A stretch of 40,330 nucleotides of DNA, taken from positions 1 to 40,330 of the forward strand of contig JALAGS010000119.1 of assembly GCA_022712315.1 (NCBI GenBank), read 5' to 3'. How positions within the stretch are numbered: the stretch's first letter is position 1; every line of letters begins with the position of its first letter. Made by a program: the position numbers and the translations under genes. The DNA is from Sphingobacterium sp. (lineage in GTDB: Bacteria; Bacteroidota; Bacteroidia; Sphingobacteriales; Sphingobacteriaceae). Under the pieces are notes generated by a model. The model searched no databases and had not been told where the DNA came from. It saw nothing but the letters and a program-made list of their open reading frames with translations. Positions 25,043-34,724 of the stretch are shown here, piece by piece.

Positions 25043-25813
25043 ATGAGACCTAATATTTTAGTTGTTAACGACGACGGTATAACAGCTCCGGGGATTAAGG
25101 TGCTGTTGGAGGAAATGCAGAAAATTGGAAATGTTGTCGTCGTTGCTCCCGATTCGGCACAATCTGGAATGGGCCACGCTATTACACTCGGCAGACCGCT
25201 TCGTTTAGACAAAATCAATCTATATGAAGGCGTTGAGATGTATCAGTGTTCGGGAACACCTGTAGACTGTGTGAAGCTTGCCGTAAATAAAGTGTTTAAG
25301 GGGCAAAAACCGGATATCTGTGTTTCGGGTATCAATCATGGACTCAATAATTCAATCAATGTTCTTTATTCAGGCACCATGTCTGCTGCGGTAGAAGGGG
25401 CTATTGAAGGTATTCCTTCTGTAGGATTTTCGCTTGATAATTTTTCCCATGATGCAGATTTTAGCTATTGTAGACCCTATGTGATTTCTATTGCTGAGCA
25501 AGTGCTGGCCAATGGTCTCCCTAAAAATACATTGCTGAATGTTAATTTTCCACAAACCCCAGGTTTTAAAGGTATTAAAATCTGTAGGCAGGCAGGTGGA
25601 CATTGGGTAGAAGAATTTGATGAGCGTATTGATCCGCATAACCGTGATTATTATTGGACAACAGGCAAATTTGTTTTGCAGGATAGAGGTGAGGATACCG
25701 ATTGTTTTGCCTTGGCCAATGGTTATGTGTCTGTTGTTCCTACGCAGTTTGATATGACAGCGCATCATGCTATTCCAGAGTTAAATTCATGGAGCTTTGA
25801 TCATCTTGGATAA
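25043..25813 (+). CDS. surE: 5'/3'-nucleotidase SurE
   Basis: Metal-dependent phosphatase acting on nucleoside monophosphates and short polyphosphates, linked to stationary-phase survival. The 256 residues carry the metal-binding NDDG (9-12), APDSAQSGMGHAIT (about 36-49), CSGTPVDCVKLA near 71 and SGINHGLNNSINVLYSGT (about 96-113), all intact. It starts seven bases after a possible 28-codon ORF. The 3' end overlaps possible starts of a small membrane protein. Upstream lies the large palindrome. Nothing odd in the protein. Confidence 0.96.
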   Translation: MRPNILVVNDDGITAPGIKVLLEEMQKIGNVVVVAPDSAQSGMGHAITLGRPLRLDKINLYEGVEMYQCSGTPVDCVKLAVNKVFKGQKPDICVSGINHGLNNSINVLYSGTMSAAVEGAIEGIPSVGFSLDNFSHDADFSYCRPYVISIAEQVLANGLPKNTLLNVNFPQTPGFKGIKICRQAGGHWVEEFDERIDPHNRDYYWTTGKFVLQDRGEDTDCFALANGYVSVVPTQFDMTAHHAIPELNSWSFDHLG

Positions 25814-25832
25814 ACGATTAGATAGAGCAAAC

Positions 25833-26093
25833 GTGAAAAATAATTTTTGGATAGGGTTGGGTATTGGAGCTGTTTCTCCGGCATTGGCCCATGTTTTGGT
25901 CCGTTTTACCGATCTTGAGCTTCATTTTTTGCCCGAAAAGCCTATGGCTATCTATACCATAGCAGTATTAGTTAACTTAGTGCTGTTGCGCTTTGTTTAT
26001 CGCGCGGGAAATGATCATACCGGAAAGGGAATTATGGTAAGCACCTTTCTGGCCATGATACTCTATCTGATTACACATAAAGTGACTGTTTGA
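25833..26093 (+). CDS. small membrane protein of unknown function
   Basis: A predicted protein of 86 residues with three hydrophobic segments: FWIGLGIGAVSPALAHVLV, IYTIAVLVNLVLLRFV and IMVSTFLAMILYLI. I prefer the GTG at 25833 (reading MKNNFWIGLGIG), which gives a normal membrane-protein start. TTG codons at 25797 or 25806 overlapping surE would add up to 12 charged residues. It sits between surE and mqnD in the same direction with almost no spacing, so it is probably co-transcribed. I know no function; the start is uncertain but the frame looks real. Confidence 0.7.
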   Translation: MKNNFWIGLGIGAVSPALAHVLVRFTDLELHFLPEKPMAIYTIAVLVNLVLLRFVYRAGNDHTGKGIMVSTFLAMILYLITHKVTV

Positions 26094-26140
26094 TTAAATT
26101 TGTGAAATCCCATCCGGTTGGTGGGAAAAATTTGAAAAAA

Positions 26141-27010
26141 ATGAAATTGACATTAGGATTTTCTCCATGCCCAAATGATACATTTATTTTTGATGCTTTG
26201 ATTCATCATAAAATAGATACGAAAGGACTGGATTTTGAGGTGGAATATCAAGATGTGGAAACCTTGAATTTGAAGGCTTTCAAAGGCGATCTTGATATAA
26301 CCAAGCTGAGCTATCATGCCTTTGCCTACGCTGTTGAAGATTATGAGTTACTTGATGCGGGAAGCGCATTGGGTTTCGGTGTGGGGCCTATGCTGATTAC
26401 CAAGGATCCGAAATTAGCAAAATTGCTGCAACAAAAATTGGACAGAGCTGAAAGCTTAGAAGGGTTCGATCAGTTGAAAGTGGGCTATCCTGGGAAATAT
26501 ACAACTGCAAATTTTTTATTGAGCCTGGCATTCCCGGAATTAAAAAATAAAGTCGAGCTGGTTTTTTCGGATATTGAGGGCGCTTTATTAGATGGATCGA
26601 TTGATCTGGGACTAATTATTCACGAAAATAGATTCACTTATGCAGAAAAAGGGCTGCATAAAGTCGTTGATTTGGGTGAGTATTGGGAGAAGACGACAAA
26701 ATTTCCGATTCCTCTTGGCGGAATCGTCGTAAAACGTAGTCTGCCGCAAGAGGTGAAAAATACATTGAACGCAATTTTAAAAGAAAGTGTAGAATTTGCA
26801 TTTGCCAATCCGAAATCTGGGCTTGAGTTTATTCGTGAGCACGCGCAGGAAATGAGTGAAGAGGTGATGTATAAGCATATTGAACTTTATGTCAATAAAT
26901 ATTCAGTAGAATTAGGTCTTGAAGGACGTAATGCGATTACGAAGATGTTTGAAAAGGCTCAGGAACTGGGTTTCATTCCACACTCAGCCAAAAAACTGTT
27001 TTTATCATAG
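26141..27010 (+). CDS. mqnD: 1,4-dihydroxy-6-naphthoate synthase MqnD
   Basis: Enzyme of the futalosine route to menaquinone that converts cyclic dehypoxanthine futalosine to 1,4-dihydroxy-6-naphthoate; the fold is that of periplasmic binding proteins but the protein is cytoplasmic. ATG 26141 gives 289 residues starting MKLTLGFSPCPNDTFIFDAL, where SPCPNDTF is the family signature; a longer frame from 26090 adds 17 unmatched residues. Other typical blocks are LDITKLSYHAFAY and GLIIHENRFTY, the latter with the expected catalytic His. mqnA, mqnB and mqnC are not in this window, so the pathway's presence is inferred from this one gene. Confidence 0.88.
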   Translation: MKLTLGFSPCPNDTFIFDALIHHKIDTKGLDFEVEYQDVETLNLKAFKGDLDITKLSYHAFAYAVEDYELLDAGSALGFGVGPMLITKDPKLAKLLQQKLDRAESLEGFDQLKVGYPGKYTTANFLLSLAFPELKNKVELVFSDIEGALLDGSIDLGLIIHENRFTYAEKGLHKVVDLGEYWEKTTKFPIPLGGIVVKRSLPQEVKNTLNAILKESVEFAFANPKSGLEFIREHAQEMSEEVMYKHIELYVNKYSVELGLEGRNAITKMFEKAQELGFIPHSAKKLFLS

Positions 27011-27159
27011 CTCATTTATCGTCAGTAAGGAAATATATTAGCAAAAAAATCAGGTTAGCAATCCGGGCAAATTGGACCAAGTATAGGAGAGATTCCTATT
27101 GGTTGTGTGGAACTGACATTTTCAATAAAAAATAACGTAAAAAAAATGGGTGTAAGCTG

Positions 27160-27176
27160 TTAGATATCATATCTAA
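27160..27176. repeat. short palindrome upstream of secA
   Basis: TTAGATATCATATCTAA is a perfect inverted repeat with 8-base arms around one C, 94 bases before the secA ATG. It could be an operator for secA; no regulator is suggested by context. A second, bulged stem-loop lies at 27076-27103 (ATAGGA with TCCTAT plus ACCA with TGGT). Confidence 0.45.
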
Positions 27177-27269
27177 TAACTAAATTTGCCCGATTAGTGT
27201 CAAATTGTCTGCAATTTTACTTTGGAGTCATTATTGTACAAAATCTTAAGTTGAGATAGAAAAAAAATT

Positions 27270-30200
27270 ATGTTAAAGTTTTTAAGTAAATTATTTGGAA
27301 GTAAATCCGAGAGAGATATCAAGGGAATTCAGCCTGTGGTAGACCAAATCAAAGCTGAATATGAGAAGCTTTCAAATCTAACCAATGACGAGTTACGTGC
27401 CAAGACCGTTGATTTCAAAGAAAGAATTAAGAATTACCTAGCAGATATTGACCAAGAGATTGATACGCTTAAAAAAGAGGCAGATCAAGACGAGGACGAT
27501 ATGGCAAAGAAAACTTCAATTTACGAGCAGGTGGACAAATTGTCCAAAGATCGTGACAAGAAGTTGGAAGAGGTATTGAAGGATATTTTACCAGAAGCAT
27601 TCGCTGTGGTAAAAGAAACCTCAAGACGTTTGACAGAAAACGAAGAATTGGAAGTTACTGCCAATGATTTTGACAGGGAACTGGCCGTATACAAACCAAA
27701 CGTTATCATCAATGGAGATAAAGCCATTTGGAAAAACAAATGGATGGCAGCTGGTACTGAGGTAACTTGGAACATGGTACACTATGATGTCCAATTAATT
27801 GGTGGTATTGTATTGCACAGTGGTAAAATTGCCGAGATGGCAACAGGTGAGGGTAAAACGTTGGTAGGAACACTGCCGACTTATCTAAACGCTCTTTCTG
27901 GACAAGGTGTACACATTGTAACGGTGAATGATTACCTTGCTCGTCGTGACTCTGAATGGAATGCACCATTATTTGAATTCCACGGGTTATCTGTTGACTG
28001 TATTGATAAACATCAGCCAAATTCGCCACAACGCCGTAAAGCTTACCAATCGGATATCGTATATGGTACGAATAACGAGTTTGGTTTCGATTATCTGCGT
28101 GATAATATGGTGCAGACGCCAGATGCACTGGTACAAGGAAAATTACATTTTGCCATGGTCGATGAGGTTGACTCTGTTTTGATTGATGATGCGCGGACAC
28201 CATTGATTATCTCAGGTCCAATTCCTCGTGGCGATCAACATGAATTTTACCAATTAAAACCACGTATTGAGCGTTTGGTACATGTACAGAAAGCTTACAT
28301 CAATACCGTTTTGAATGATGCTAAAAAAGCTTTGGCGGCGGGAGATTCTGATGTTGAAGGTGGTGGTTTGGCCTTATTAAGAGCTTATAGAGGTTTACCT
28401 AAAAATAAAGCATTAATCAAATTTTTAAGTGAAGGTGCTAATCGTTCTATCTTACAAAAGGTAGAAAACTACTATATGCAGGAGCAAAATAAAAATATGC
28501 CTAAGGTAGATGCAGAACTTTATTTTGTGATTGATGAAAAGAACAATCAAGTAGAATTGACAGAAAAAGGAATTGAATTGATCACAGCAACAGGTGAGGA
28601 TCCTTCATTCTTTATTTTACCTGATGTTGGTACTGAGATTGCTGAGATTGAAAAGTCTTCGTTGACTTTGGAAGAAAAGGCAGCTCAGAAAGAAGATATG
28701 TTGCGTGATTATTCGATTAAAGCAGAGCGTATTCACTCGATCAATCAGCTGTTAAAAGCCTATACTTTGTTTGAAAATGATGTTGAATATATCGTTGATG
28801 AAGGTAAAGTGAAAATTGTTGATGAGCAAACAGGCCGTATCATGGATGGTCGTCGTTACTCGGATGGTTTGCACCAGGCGATCGAAGCGAAGGAGAATGT
28901 GAAAGTAGAGGACGCAACGCAAACCTATGCTACGATTACATTGCAAAACTACTTCCGTATGTACCACAAACTTTCGGGTATGACCGGTACTGCGTCAACA
29001 GAGGCAGGTGAGCTTTGGGAAATTTACAAATTGGATGTGGTCGAAATTCCGACTAACCGTGTTGCCCAACGCGATGACCGTCAAGATTTGATTTATCGTA
29101 CAGCACGTGAAAAATACAATGCAGTAGCCGAAGAAATTCAACGATTGACAGATGCGGGACGTCCGGTATTGGTCGGTACAACATCTGTTGAAATTTCTGA
29201 ATTATTGAGCCGTATGCTTCAATTGCGTAAGATCAAACATAACGTATTGAATGCGAAGTTACACCAAAAAGAGGCTGATATCGTCGCTGAAGCGGGACGT
29301 CCAGGTCAGGTGACTATTGCGACGAATATGGCTGGTCGTGGTACGGATATTAAATTGACCGAAGAAGTTAAGAAAGCAGGTGGTCTTGCGATTATCGGTA
29401 CTGAAAGACACGAATCTCGTCGTGTTGACCGTCAGTTACGTGGTCGTGCCGGTCGTCAGGGAGATCCAGGTTCTTCGCAATTCTTCGTTTCTTTGGAAGA
29501 TAACCTGATGCGCTTATTTGCTTCAGAGCGAATCTCTAACATCATGGTGAAAATGGGTGTTGAAGAAGGTGAAGTGATGCAACATAGTATGTTGACTAAA
29601 TCCATCGAACGTGCACAACGTAAAGTGGAGGAGAATAACTTCGGTATCCGTAAACGTCTATTGGAATATGATGATGTGATGAACTCACAACGTACAGTAA
29701 TCTATTCGAAGCGTAAAAATGCTTTGTTTGGAGAGCGTTTGGATGTGGATTTGAATAACATGATTTTTGATGTTGCAGAAGAAATTGTCGTTGAAGCCAA
29801 AGAACAAGGTAATTATGAAGATTTCCAAATTGAAGTAATCCGTATTTTTGCGATAACTCCAGAAATAACAGCAGAAGAATTTGCTCAAGGTAAAATCGAA
29901 GGCTTGACTGATCGTCTTTTCGAACATGCAATTAATGCTTACCATCATAAAATTGAAGCCGTTGGTGCTTTGACAGTCCCTGTATTGAATAATGTATATG
30001 CAGAAAGAGGTCAAATCGTTGAAAATGTCGTAATTCCATTTACTGATGGTATCCGCGGCATTCAGGTTTCGGCAAATTTGAAAAAAGCAATCGAAAGCAA
30101 CGGTAAAGAAGTTTTCAAATCGTTCGAAAAAGGAATTGTATTGGCCTTGATCGATGAGGCGTGGAAAGAGCACTTGCGTGAAATGGATGATTTAAAACAA

Positions 30201-30557
30201 TCCGTTCAAAATGCTGTTTATGAACAAAAAGATCCAATCATCATTTATAAAATGGAGGCATTTGATTTGTTTAAATCGATGTTGGCTTCTATGAATAAGG
30301 ATGTGGTAAGCTTTATCTTCAAAGGCGAGATCCCTGGTCAAGAACCGACTTCAATGCAAGCTAGACAAGTACAGCAGGCTCCCGTGAAAACGGTTGAAAC
30401 TAAAGCTGAATTGGCTTCGCCTACAGGAGTGAGTGAAGAAGATGTGAATGACGGACCAAAAGAACCTGTTCGTAATGAAAATACTGTTGGACGCAATGAC
30501 GAATGTCCTTGTGGTTCAGGAAAAAAATATAAAAATTGCCACGGCGCAAATAACTAA
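27270..30557 (+). CDS. secA: preprotein translocase ATPase SecA
   Basis: Motor ATPase that drives precursor proteins through SecYEG. At 1095 residues it is longer than E. coli SecA (901), as usual in Bacteroidota; the extra length lies in an insertion around 340-470 and a longer N-terminal helix region near 50-90. Motifs are [11 protein letters not shown] near 189 (Walker A), [20 protein letters not shown] near 298 (Walker B and adjacent loop), GTDIKL near 690 and [14 protein letters not shown] (second ATPase domain). The C-terminal zinc element [14 protein letters not shown] (about 1079-1092) is complete. The SPOR-domain gene follows after 20 bases. Confidence 0.98.
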   Translation: MLKFLSKLFGSKSERDIKGIQPVVDQIKAEYEKLSNLTNDELRAKTVDFKERIKNYLADIDQEIDTLKKEADQDEDDMAKKTSIYEQVDKLSKDRDKKLEEVLKDILPEAFAVVKETSRRLTENEELEVTANDFDRELAVYKPNVIINGDKAIWKNKWMAAGTEVTWNMVHYDVQLIGGIVLHSGKIAEMATGEGKTLVGTLPTYLNALSGQGVHIVTVNDYLARRDSEWNAPLFEFHGLSVDCIDKHQPNSPQRRKAYQSDIVYGTNNEFGFDYLRDNMVQTPDALVQGKLHFAMVDEVDSVLIDDARTPLIISGPIPRGDQHEFYQLKPRIERLVHVQKAYINTVLNDAKKALAAGDSDVEGGGLALLRAYRGLPKNKALIKFLSEGANRSILQKVENYYMQEQNKNMPKVDAELYFVIDEKNNQVELTEKGIELITATGEDPSFFILPDVGTEIAEIEKSSLTLEEKAAQKEDMLRDYSIKAERIHSINQLLKAYTLFENDVEYIVDEGKVKIVDEQTGRIMDGRRYSDGLHQAIEAKENVKVEDATQTYATITLQNYFRMYHKLSGMTGTASTEAGELWEIYKLDVVEIPTNRVAQRDDRQDLIYRTAREKYNAVAEEIQRLTDAGRPVLVGTTSVEISELLSRMLQLRKIKHNVLNAKLHQKEADIVAEAGRPGQVTIATNMAGRGTDIKLTEEVKKAGGLAIIGTERHESRRVDRQLRGRAGRQGDPGSSQFFVSLEDNLMRLFASERISNIMVKMGVEEGEVMQHSMLTKSIERAQRKVEENNFGIRKRLLEYDDVMNSQRTVIYSKRKNALFGERLDVDLNNMIFDVAEEIVVEAKEQGNYEDFQIEVIRIFAITPEITAEEFAQGKIEGLTDRLFEHAINAYHHKIEAVGALTVPVLNNVYAERGQIVENVVIPFTDGIRGIQVSANLKKAIESNGKEVFKSFEKGIVLALIDEAWKEHLREMDDLKQSVQNAVYEQKDPIIIYKMEAFDLFKSMLASMNKDVVSFIFKGEIPGQEPTSMQARQVQQAPVKTVETKAELASPTGVSEEDVNDGPKEPVRNENTVGRNDECPCGSGKKYKNCHGANN

Positions 30558-30577
30558 TCGCTAAGAAAGGTTAAACT

Positions 30578-31036
30578 ATGCTGAAGAGAGGATTGATTTT
30601 CATACATGCACTTGTGCTGTTTACCATTGTAAATGTGAATGCACAGGAAAAGGGAGGAGTAATCGTAACCAAGGATTCGTTGATTACACAGCTTCAAAAT
30701 TTTAGGGCAGCTATGGGGATCAATCCTGTCGAAAGCAAAACGACAGTAGTTCCCTCAAAACCCGTGGTTCGCTCAGCCGCAACGCGGGTTAAAGTAAGAG
30801 GATTTCGCGTACAGATCTTCGCTGGATCAAACCGGAATCAGGCATTTTCGGAGCAGACACGTTTCCGAAGCATGTATAAAGATATTGACACCTATATTAC
30901 CTATGACGAACCCAATTACCGCGTCAAAGTAGGTGATTTTAGAAGTCGCTCGGAGGCAAATGCCTTTATGCGCGAACTGCGTCAATATTTTAGCAACGTC
31001 TTTGTTTTTTCAGAGAACGTTTTTGTGTATCAATAA
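30578..31036 (+). CDS. secreted SPOR-domain protein
   Basis: A 152-residue exported protein with signal peptide 1-22 (ending NVNA before QE), a linker of about 50 residues and a C-terminal SPOR domain (about 73-152: GFRVQIFAGSNRNQAFSEQ, YRVKVGDFRSRSEANAFMRE). SPOR domains bind denuded septal peptidoglycan, so a role at the cell wall or division site is likely. It lacks the transmembrane anchor of FtsN, so it is periplasmic or outer-membrane associated. It lies 20 bases after secA and 13 before the M20 enzyme; functional ties among the three are not evident. Confidence 0.9.
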   Translation: MLKRGLIFIHALVLFTIVNVNAQEKGGVIVTKDSLITQLQNFRAAMGINPVESKTTVVPSKPVVRSAATRVKVRGFRVQIFAGSNRNQAFSEQTRFRSMYKDIDTYITYDEPNYRVKVGDFRSRSEANAFMRELRQYFSNVFVFSENVFVYQ

Positions 31037-31049
31037 ATCAATCAACCTT

Positions 31050-32240
31050 ATGGCAAGTACGAAAGAAAAAGTCCTAGCCTTAGCTCATCAATATTTTGAA
31101 GATACGGTTTCCAATCGTAGACATCTTCATCAAAATCCTGAACTTTCCTTCGAAGAATACAATACCTCGGCATTTGTGAAAGCTCAACTGGATAAATTAG
31201 GAATTCCTTATGAGGCTAAAGCAGATACGGGCATTGTCGCTTTAATAACTGGAGAGCTACCTTCAAATGAAGTTATTGCGTTGCGCGCAGATATGGACGC
31301 TTTACCGATTCAAGAAGTGGAAGGCCGTTCTTATGGATCCAATAACCCAGGGGTGATGCATGCCTGCGGTCATGATGTGCATACTTCTTCTCTTTTGGGG
31401 ACAGCGAAAATACTACATAGCCTGAAAGCCGAATTCGGGGGTACGATAAAATTGATCTTCCAGCCTGGAGAGGAACGTTTACCAGGGGGAGCATCCTTGA
31501 TGATAAAAGAAGGTGCTTTGCAGAATCCTGCCCCTTCGGCAATCATTGGGCAGCATGTGATGCCTTTTATAGAAGTGGGGAAAGTTGGCTTCCGCGAAGG
31601 GAAATACATGGCTTCATGTGATGAGCTATTTATGACTGTAAAAGGAAGAGGGGGACATGGTGCACATCCGCATCAAAATATCGATCCCATTGTTATTACA
31701 GCACAGATTATTACGGCTTTACAACAGGTTGCCAGCCGGTTTGCGGATCCTCGTACACCTACTGTGTTGTCGTTCGGAAAGATTATTGCTAATGGAGCGA
31801 CAAATATTATTCCTGATCAGGTTTACCTGGAAGGCACATTCCGCACATTTGATGAGAAATGGCGTGCTGAAGCGCACGAAAAAATGATTAAAATAGCGGT
31901 GGGTATTGCTGAAAGTATGGGCGCAACATGTGAATTTGAGGTCCGTAAAGGTTATCCTTTTCTAATTAACGAGCCTGAACTGACTAAAAATGCGCGGGCA
32001 TTTGCCGAAGAATACCTTGGAAAGGAAAATGTTGTAGACCTGGATCTTTGGCCGGCAGCAGAGGATTTTTCTTATTATTCGCAGGAAATCAATGCTTGCT
32101 TTTATCGTTTGGGTACAGGAAACACTGCACGGGGTATTTCCTCTGCTGTACATACACCGACTTTTGACGTGGATGAGGCTTCTTTAGAGATCAGTACAGG
32201 ATTGATGGCTTATATTACACTGCGCAGGCTCGGATATTAA
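31050..32240 (+). CDS. M20-family amidohydrolase (N-acyl amino acid / hippurate hydrolase type)
   Basis: A 396-residue metallo-amidohydrolase that removes acyl groups from amino acids or cleaves similar amides. ATG 31050 gives a standard start (MASTKEKVLALAHQY); an open frame reaching back into the SPOR gene is a shadow. Motifs: RRHLHQNPELSFEE (23-36), RADMDALPI (79-87), HACGHDVH with Cys106 and His108 (104-111), FQPGEE near 140, and a C-terminal AVHTPTFDVDEASL with the last metal His. There is no signal peptide, so it is cytoplasmic. Substrate cannot be told from sequence. Confidence 0.92.
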   Translation: MASTKEKVLALAHQYFEDTVSNRRHLHQNPELSFEEYNTSAFVKAQLDKLGIPYEAKADTGIVALITGELPSNEVIALRADMDALPIQEVEGRSYGSNNPGVMHACGHDVHTSSLLGTAKILHSLKAEFGGTIKLIFQPGEERLPGGASLMIKEGALQNPAPSAIIGQHVMPFIEVGKVGFREGKYMASCDELFMTVKGRGGHGAHPHQNIDPIVITAQIITALQQVASRFADPRTPTVLSFGKIIANGATNIIPDQVYLEGTFRTFDEKWRAEAHEKMIKIAVGIAESMGATCEFEVRKGYPFLINEPELTKNARAFAEEYLGKENVVDLDLWPAAEDFSYYSQEINACFYRLGTGNTARGISSAVHTPTFDVDEASLEISTGLMAYITLRRLGY

Positions 32241-32249
32241 ATAGACGTT

Positions 32250-32828
32250 ATGTCATCTCATCATATTGTTAGAGAAAATCAAGAGCCAGCTCTTCTGATT
32301 GAAGATCTTTCCCTCATTGATGAAGAAGATTTGGGACAGCTGCTCGAGTGGAGCCCAACGATTGTCATCGAAGAAGAAACGATTGATCTATTGGATGCAC
32401 GTGGTTATAAGTTCGATATTGTTTTTACAAAAAATTGCATTAACGGATCACAGGAAAATCTGAAATTGATTTCCTACGGCATTGACTTTCTAAAGGTGGC
32501 GATTGAATACCTTATTGCGCATCATTATAAAGCAGTGAATATTGTAACAGAACAGCTTGATATCAATTACTTTAGACCTTACCTTGAATGGATTAATATA
32601 GTTCTTTTTTCCAGAGGTATTCGTTATTATTATGTGACTACAGGTTTTACGAAGTGGAAACCAGCTGGAGAAAGGATCCAGATTGAGGCCGTTCATGTTG
32701 ACGAAGAAATCGTGCATAAAGGCTTGATTAAGATAAGCGAAAATGAATACGAGGTGGAAAATGATGGTTTGTTTGTCCTTCAATTTTCCCAAGAAAAATA
32801 TATTTTAATAGGAGAGAAGATCGCATGA
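32250..32828 (+). CDS. conserved protein, possibly a degenerate thiamine pyrophosphokinase relative
   Basis: A 192-residue soluble, acidic protein. The opening MSSHHIVRENQEPALLI and QLLEWSPTIVIEEETIDLLD recall the N-terminus of proteins annotated as thiamine pyrophosphokinase in related Sphingobacteriaceae (from memory, not searched). The Asp-rich GDFDS-type motif expected after the second strand is replaced here by IVFTKNCING (57-66), so catalysis would be doubtful. It lies nine bases after the M20 gene and overlaps the GNAT gene by four bases (ATGA). I give the function low confidence; the gene itself is well supported. Confidence 0.75.
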   Translation: MSSHHIVRENQEPALLIEDLSLIDEEDLGQLLEWSPTIVIEEETIDLLDARGYKFDIVFTKNCINGSQENLKLISYGIDFLKVAIEYLIAHHYKAVNIVTEQLDINYFRPYLEWINIVLFSRGIRYYYVTTGFTKWKPAGERIQIEAVHVDEEIVHKGLIKISENEYEVENDGLFVLQFSQEKYILIGEKIA

Positions 32829-33325
32829 TTAAGATAGAATTGGCAGAACAGAGTGATATCAGAAGTATTTCTAACATGGCCCATATTATTTGGCCGAATG
32901 CTTATGGCGATATCCTTTCGCAGGATCAAATAGACTTTATGTTGGAAAAAAGCTATTCGATAGAAGGGCTTGCAGAGAGTATGGTCAATGGCCAGTTTTT
33001 TTATCTCTTAAAAGAAGATGGTATTGCTCAGGGATTCGTTGCCTTGCGAACCCTTGAAGATAAAATACGGATCGAAAAACTCTACTTGATGCCCGATGTA
33101 CAGGGCAAGGGGTTCGGGAAGGTCCTGATAGACTTCGCTTCTGAAAAAGCGGTCTTAAAGGGCAAAGGTATTGTTGAACTCAATGTCAATAGAAATAACC
33201 CTGCTTACCATTTTTATTTGAAGCAGGGCTTTGAGGTGATCGAAACGGTCGATATTCCTTATTATGACTATGTCTTAAATGACTATGTGATGCAAAAGAC
33301 AGTTAAGTCTTCGGCTGTATCTTAA
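32825..33325 (+). CDS. GNAT-family N-acetyltransferase
   Basis: A 166-residue Gcn5-related acetyltransferase using acetyl-CoA. The acetyl-CoA-binding motif is LYLMPDVQGKGFGKVLIDF, with QGKGFG at 93-98 fitting Q/R-x-x-G-x-G/A; NRNNPAYHFYLKQGFEVIET near 122 is the usual C-terminal half. Acceptor unknown. Its start overlaps the preceding ORF (ATGA). Its stop overlaps the stop of the convergent M28 peptidase within a TTAA palindrome, leaving no room for a terminator. Confidence 0.9.
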   Translation: MIKIELAEQSDIRSISNMAHIIWPNAYGDILSQDQIDFMLEKSYSIEGLAESMVNGQFFYLLKEDGIAQGFVALRTLEDKIRIEKLYLMPDVQGKGFGKVLIDFASEKAVLKGKGIVELNVNRNNPAYHFYLKQGFEVIETVDIPYYDYVLNDYVMQKTVKSSAVS

Positions 33326-34626
33326 TCTTTTAGTTTTTCGACGCGGGACGGTGTTTGTTTTCCTTCTACAATTCCTGAGGTACCTATAGCGATCGCCTCA
33401 ATGCTGGAAATGATATTTTGTACATTTAAAGTCGATACTTCGTCTTTTACCGTATGATAATATTCATCCTTATCCATTTGCGATGTTGAAAATGAATGCG
33501 CAGGAACCCCTTTAGCGGCTAATACAGCATTGTCGCTTCGATAGAACAGATTTTGTTTGGTATATGGATCTGGATAGAATCGGAAATTTGTGTTTTTTAG
33601 ATTTTGTTGCATTAATTCTCCTAAGTTAGAATGATCATATCCTGTAATATACACTGTATTAGGACCGAATTTTGAATCTTTTCCGATCATTTCCATGTTG
33701 ATCATGGCAACTACCTGGTCTGCATCAATATGGTTGGAAAAATATTTTGAACCGTACATGCCGAGTTCCTCTGCAGTAAAGGCAACAAAAATAAGTGTCC
33801 TTTCATTCTTGTTTTGTTTTTTGTAGTAATCCGCTAAGGTTAACATCGCCGTAACACCAGAAGCATCGTCATCAGCGCCGTTGGCAATAGAATCTTGTCC
33901 TACCGCAGGAAGGATACCGATATGATCGTAATGCCCCGAAAAGATCACATATTCGTTTGGTTTGCTTTTTCCGGGAATTATTCCTGCTACGTTAAATAAT
34001 GGGAATTTTTGAAGTTCTCTTTTAATCTGAATCTGATATGTTGTTGGGATTTCCTTTGTCAGGAGATAAACAATCGATGGCTTCTGTTGCGTGGATTGCT
34101 CGACAAACTTAGGCGAATTGAGCATTTTGCCAAAACGTACAAAATAGCTTTCGAAAGTGGGGTCTACCAAGACAATTGTATTTTCTTTAGATAAAGAATG
34201 TTCCCTGAATACCTTCGCAAAATCATCATTTGATTTTATTTCTGCTATTTTGATATTGCTGTTATTATCCCATTGCAAATCCACATGATTGCCGAGTGAA
34301 ATGATGTGATCTGCTGGAATACTCTTGTTATTGACAGTTGCGGATTTGCTTAAAGGGGAAATTTTATCCAGTTGAAATGTTTGTCTAAAATTTTGTTCAG
34401 CATAAGGTTTTAATCCTATCCGTTTCATTTCGCCCGCGATAAAATCTGCAGCTGGTTCAATATCTTTTGTCAAGGCGGATCTGCCGCGCATATCATCTGA
34501 AGCTAGGATGTTGAGTATGCGGCCTACATCCTGGCGTTCCTGATCGGAAATGACTTGTTGTCCATACGTAATCGCCGAGATGGCAAATAGAGACAAAGAC
34601 AAAATAATTTTAGGTATTGAATTCAT
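33322..34626 (-). CDS. secreted M28-family metallopeptidase
   Basis: A 434-residue exported zinc aminopeptidase-like enzyme: signal peptide 1-22 (ends TYG before QQ), an inserted PA-like region around 100-200, and a catalytic M28 core. Zinc ligands are visible in SGHYDHIG near 231, ANGADDDASGV near 250 and AEELGMYGSKYF near 284 (general base Glu and zinc Glu), and MINMEMIGKD. It would act in the periplasm or outside the cell on peptides. It is monocistronic; the 3' end overlaps the convergent GNAT gene by four bases. Confidence 0.93.
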   Translation of the reverse strand: MNSIPKIILSLSLFAISAITYGQQVISDQERQDVGRILNILASDDMRGRSALTKDIEPAADFIAGEMKRIGLKPYAEQNFRQTFQLDKISPLSKSATVNNKSIPADHIISLGNHVDLQWDNNSNIKIAEIKSNDDFAKVFREHSLSKENTIVLVDPTFESYFVRFGKMLNSPKFVEQSTQQKPSIVYLLTKEIPTTYQIQIKRELQKFPLFNVAGIIPGKSKPNEYVIFSGHYDHIGILPAVGQDSIANGADDDASGVTAMLTLADYYKKQNKNERTLIFVAFTAEELGMYGSKYFSNHIDADQVVAMINMEMIGKDSKFGPNTVYITGYDHSNLGELMQQNLKNTNFRFYPDPYTKQNLFYRSDNAVLAAKGVPAHSFSTSQMDKDEYYHTVKDEVSTLNVQNIISSIEAIAIGTSGIVEGKQTPSRVEKLKD

Positions 34627-34697
34627 ATAAAGCTTAGTAAAGTCTGGATGAAGATAAGGAAAATTCTACAAGTGGATTAAGGGCAGAAAAAATGTAG

Positions 34698-34705
34698 TAT
34701 ATTTG
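34698..34705 (+). promoter_or_regulatory. -7 promoter box of the rhodanese operon
   Basis: TATATTTG fits the consensus TAnnTTTG and lies 19 bases before the rhodanese ATG. No convincing -33 TTTG is seen at 19-21 bases upstream. Confidence 0.45.
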
Positions 34706-34724
34706 ACTATTAAATTGTTTGAAA

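Noticed and set aside
30933..31049. N-terminal extension of the M20 enzyme into the SPOR gene
   Set aside because: The extension is the SPOR gene read in another frame; MASTKEKVLALAHQY at 31050 is the natural start.
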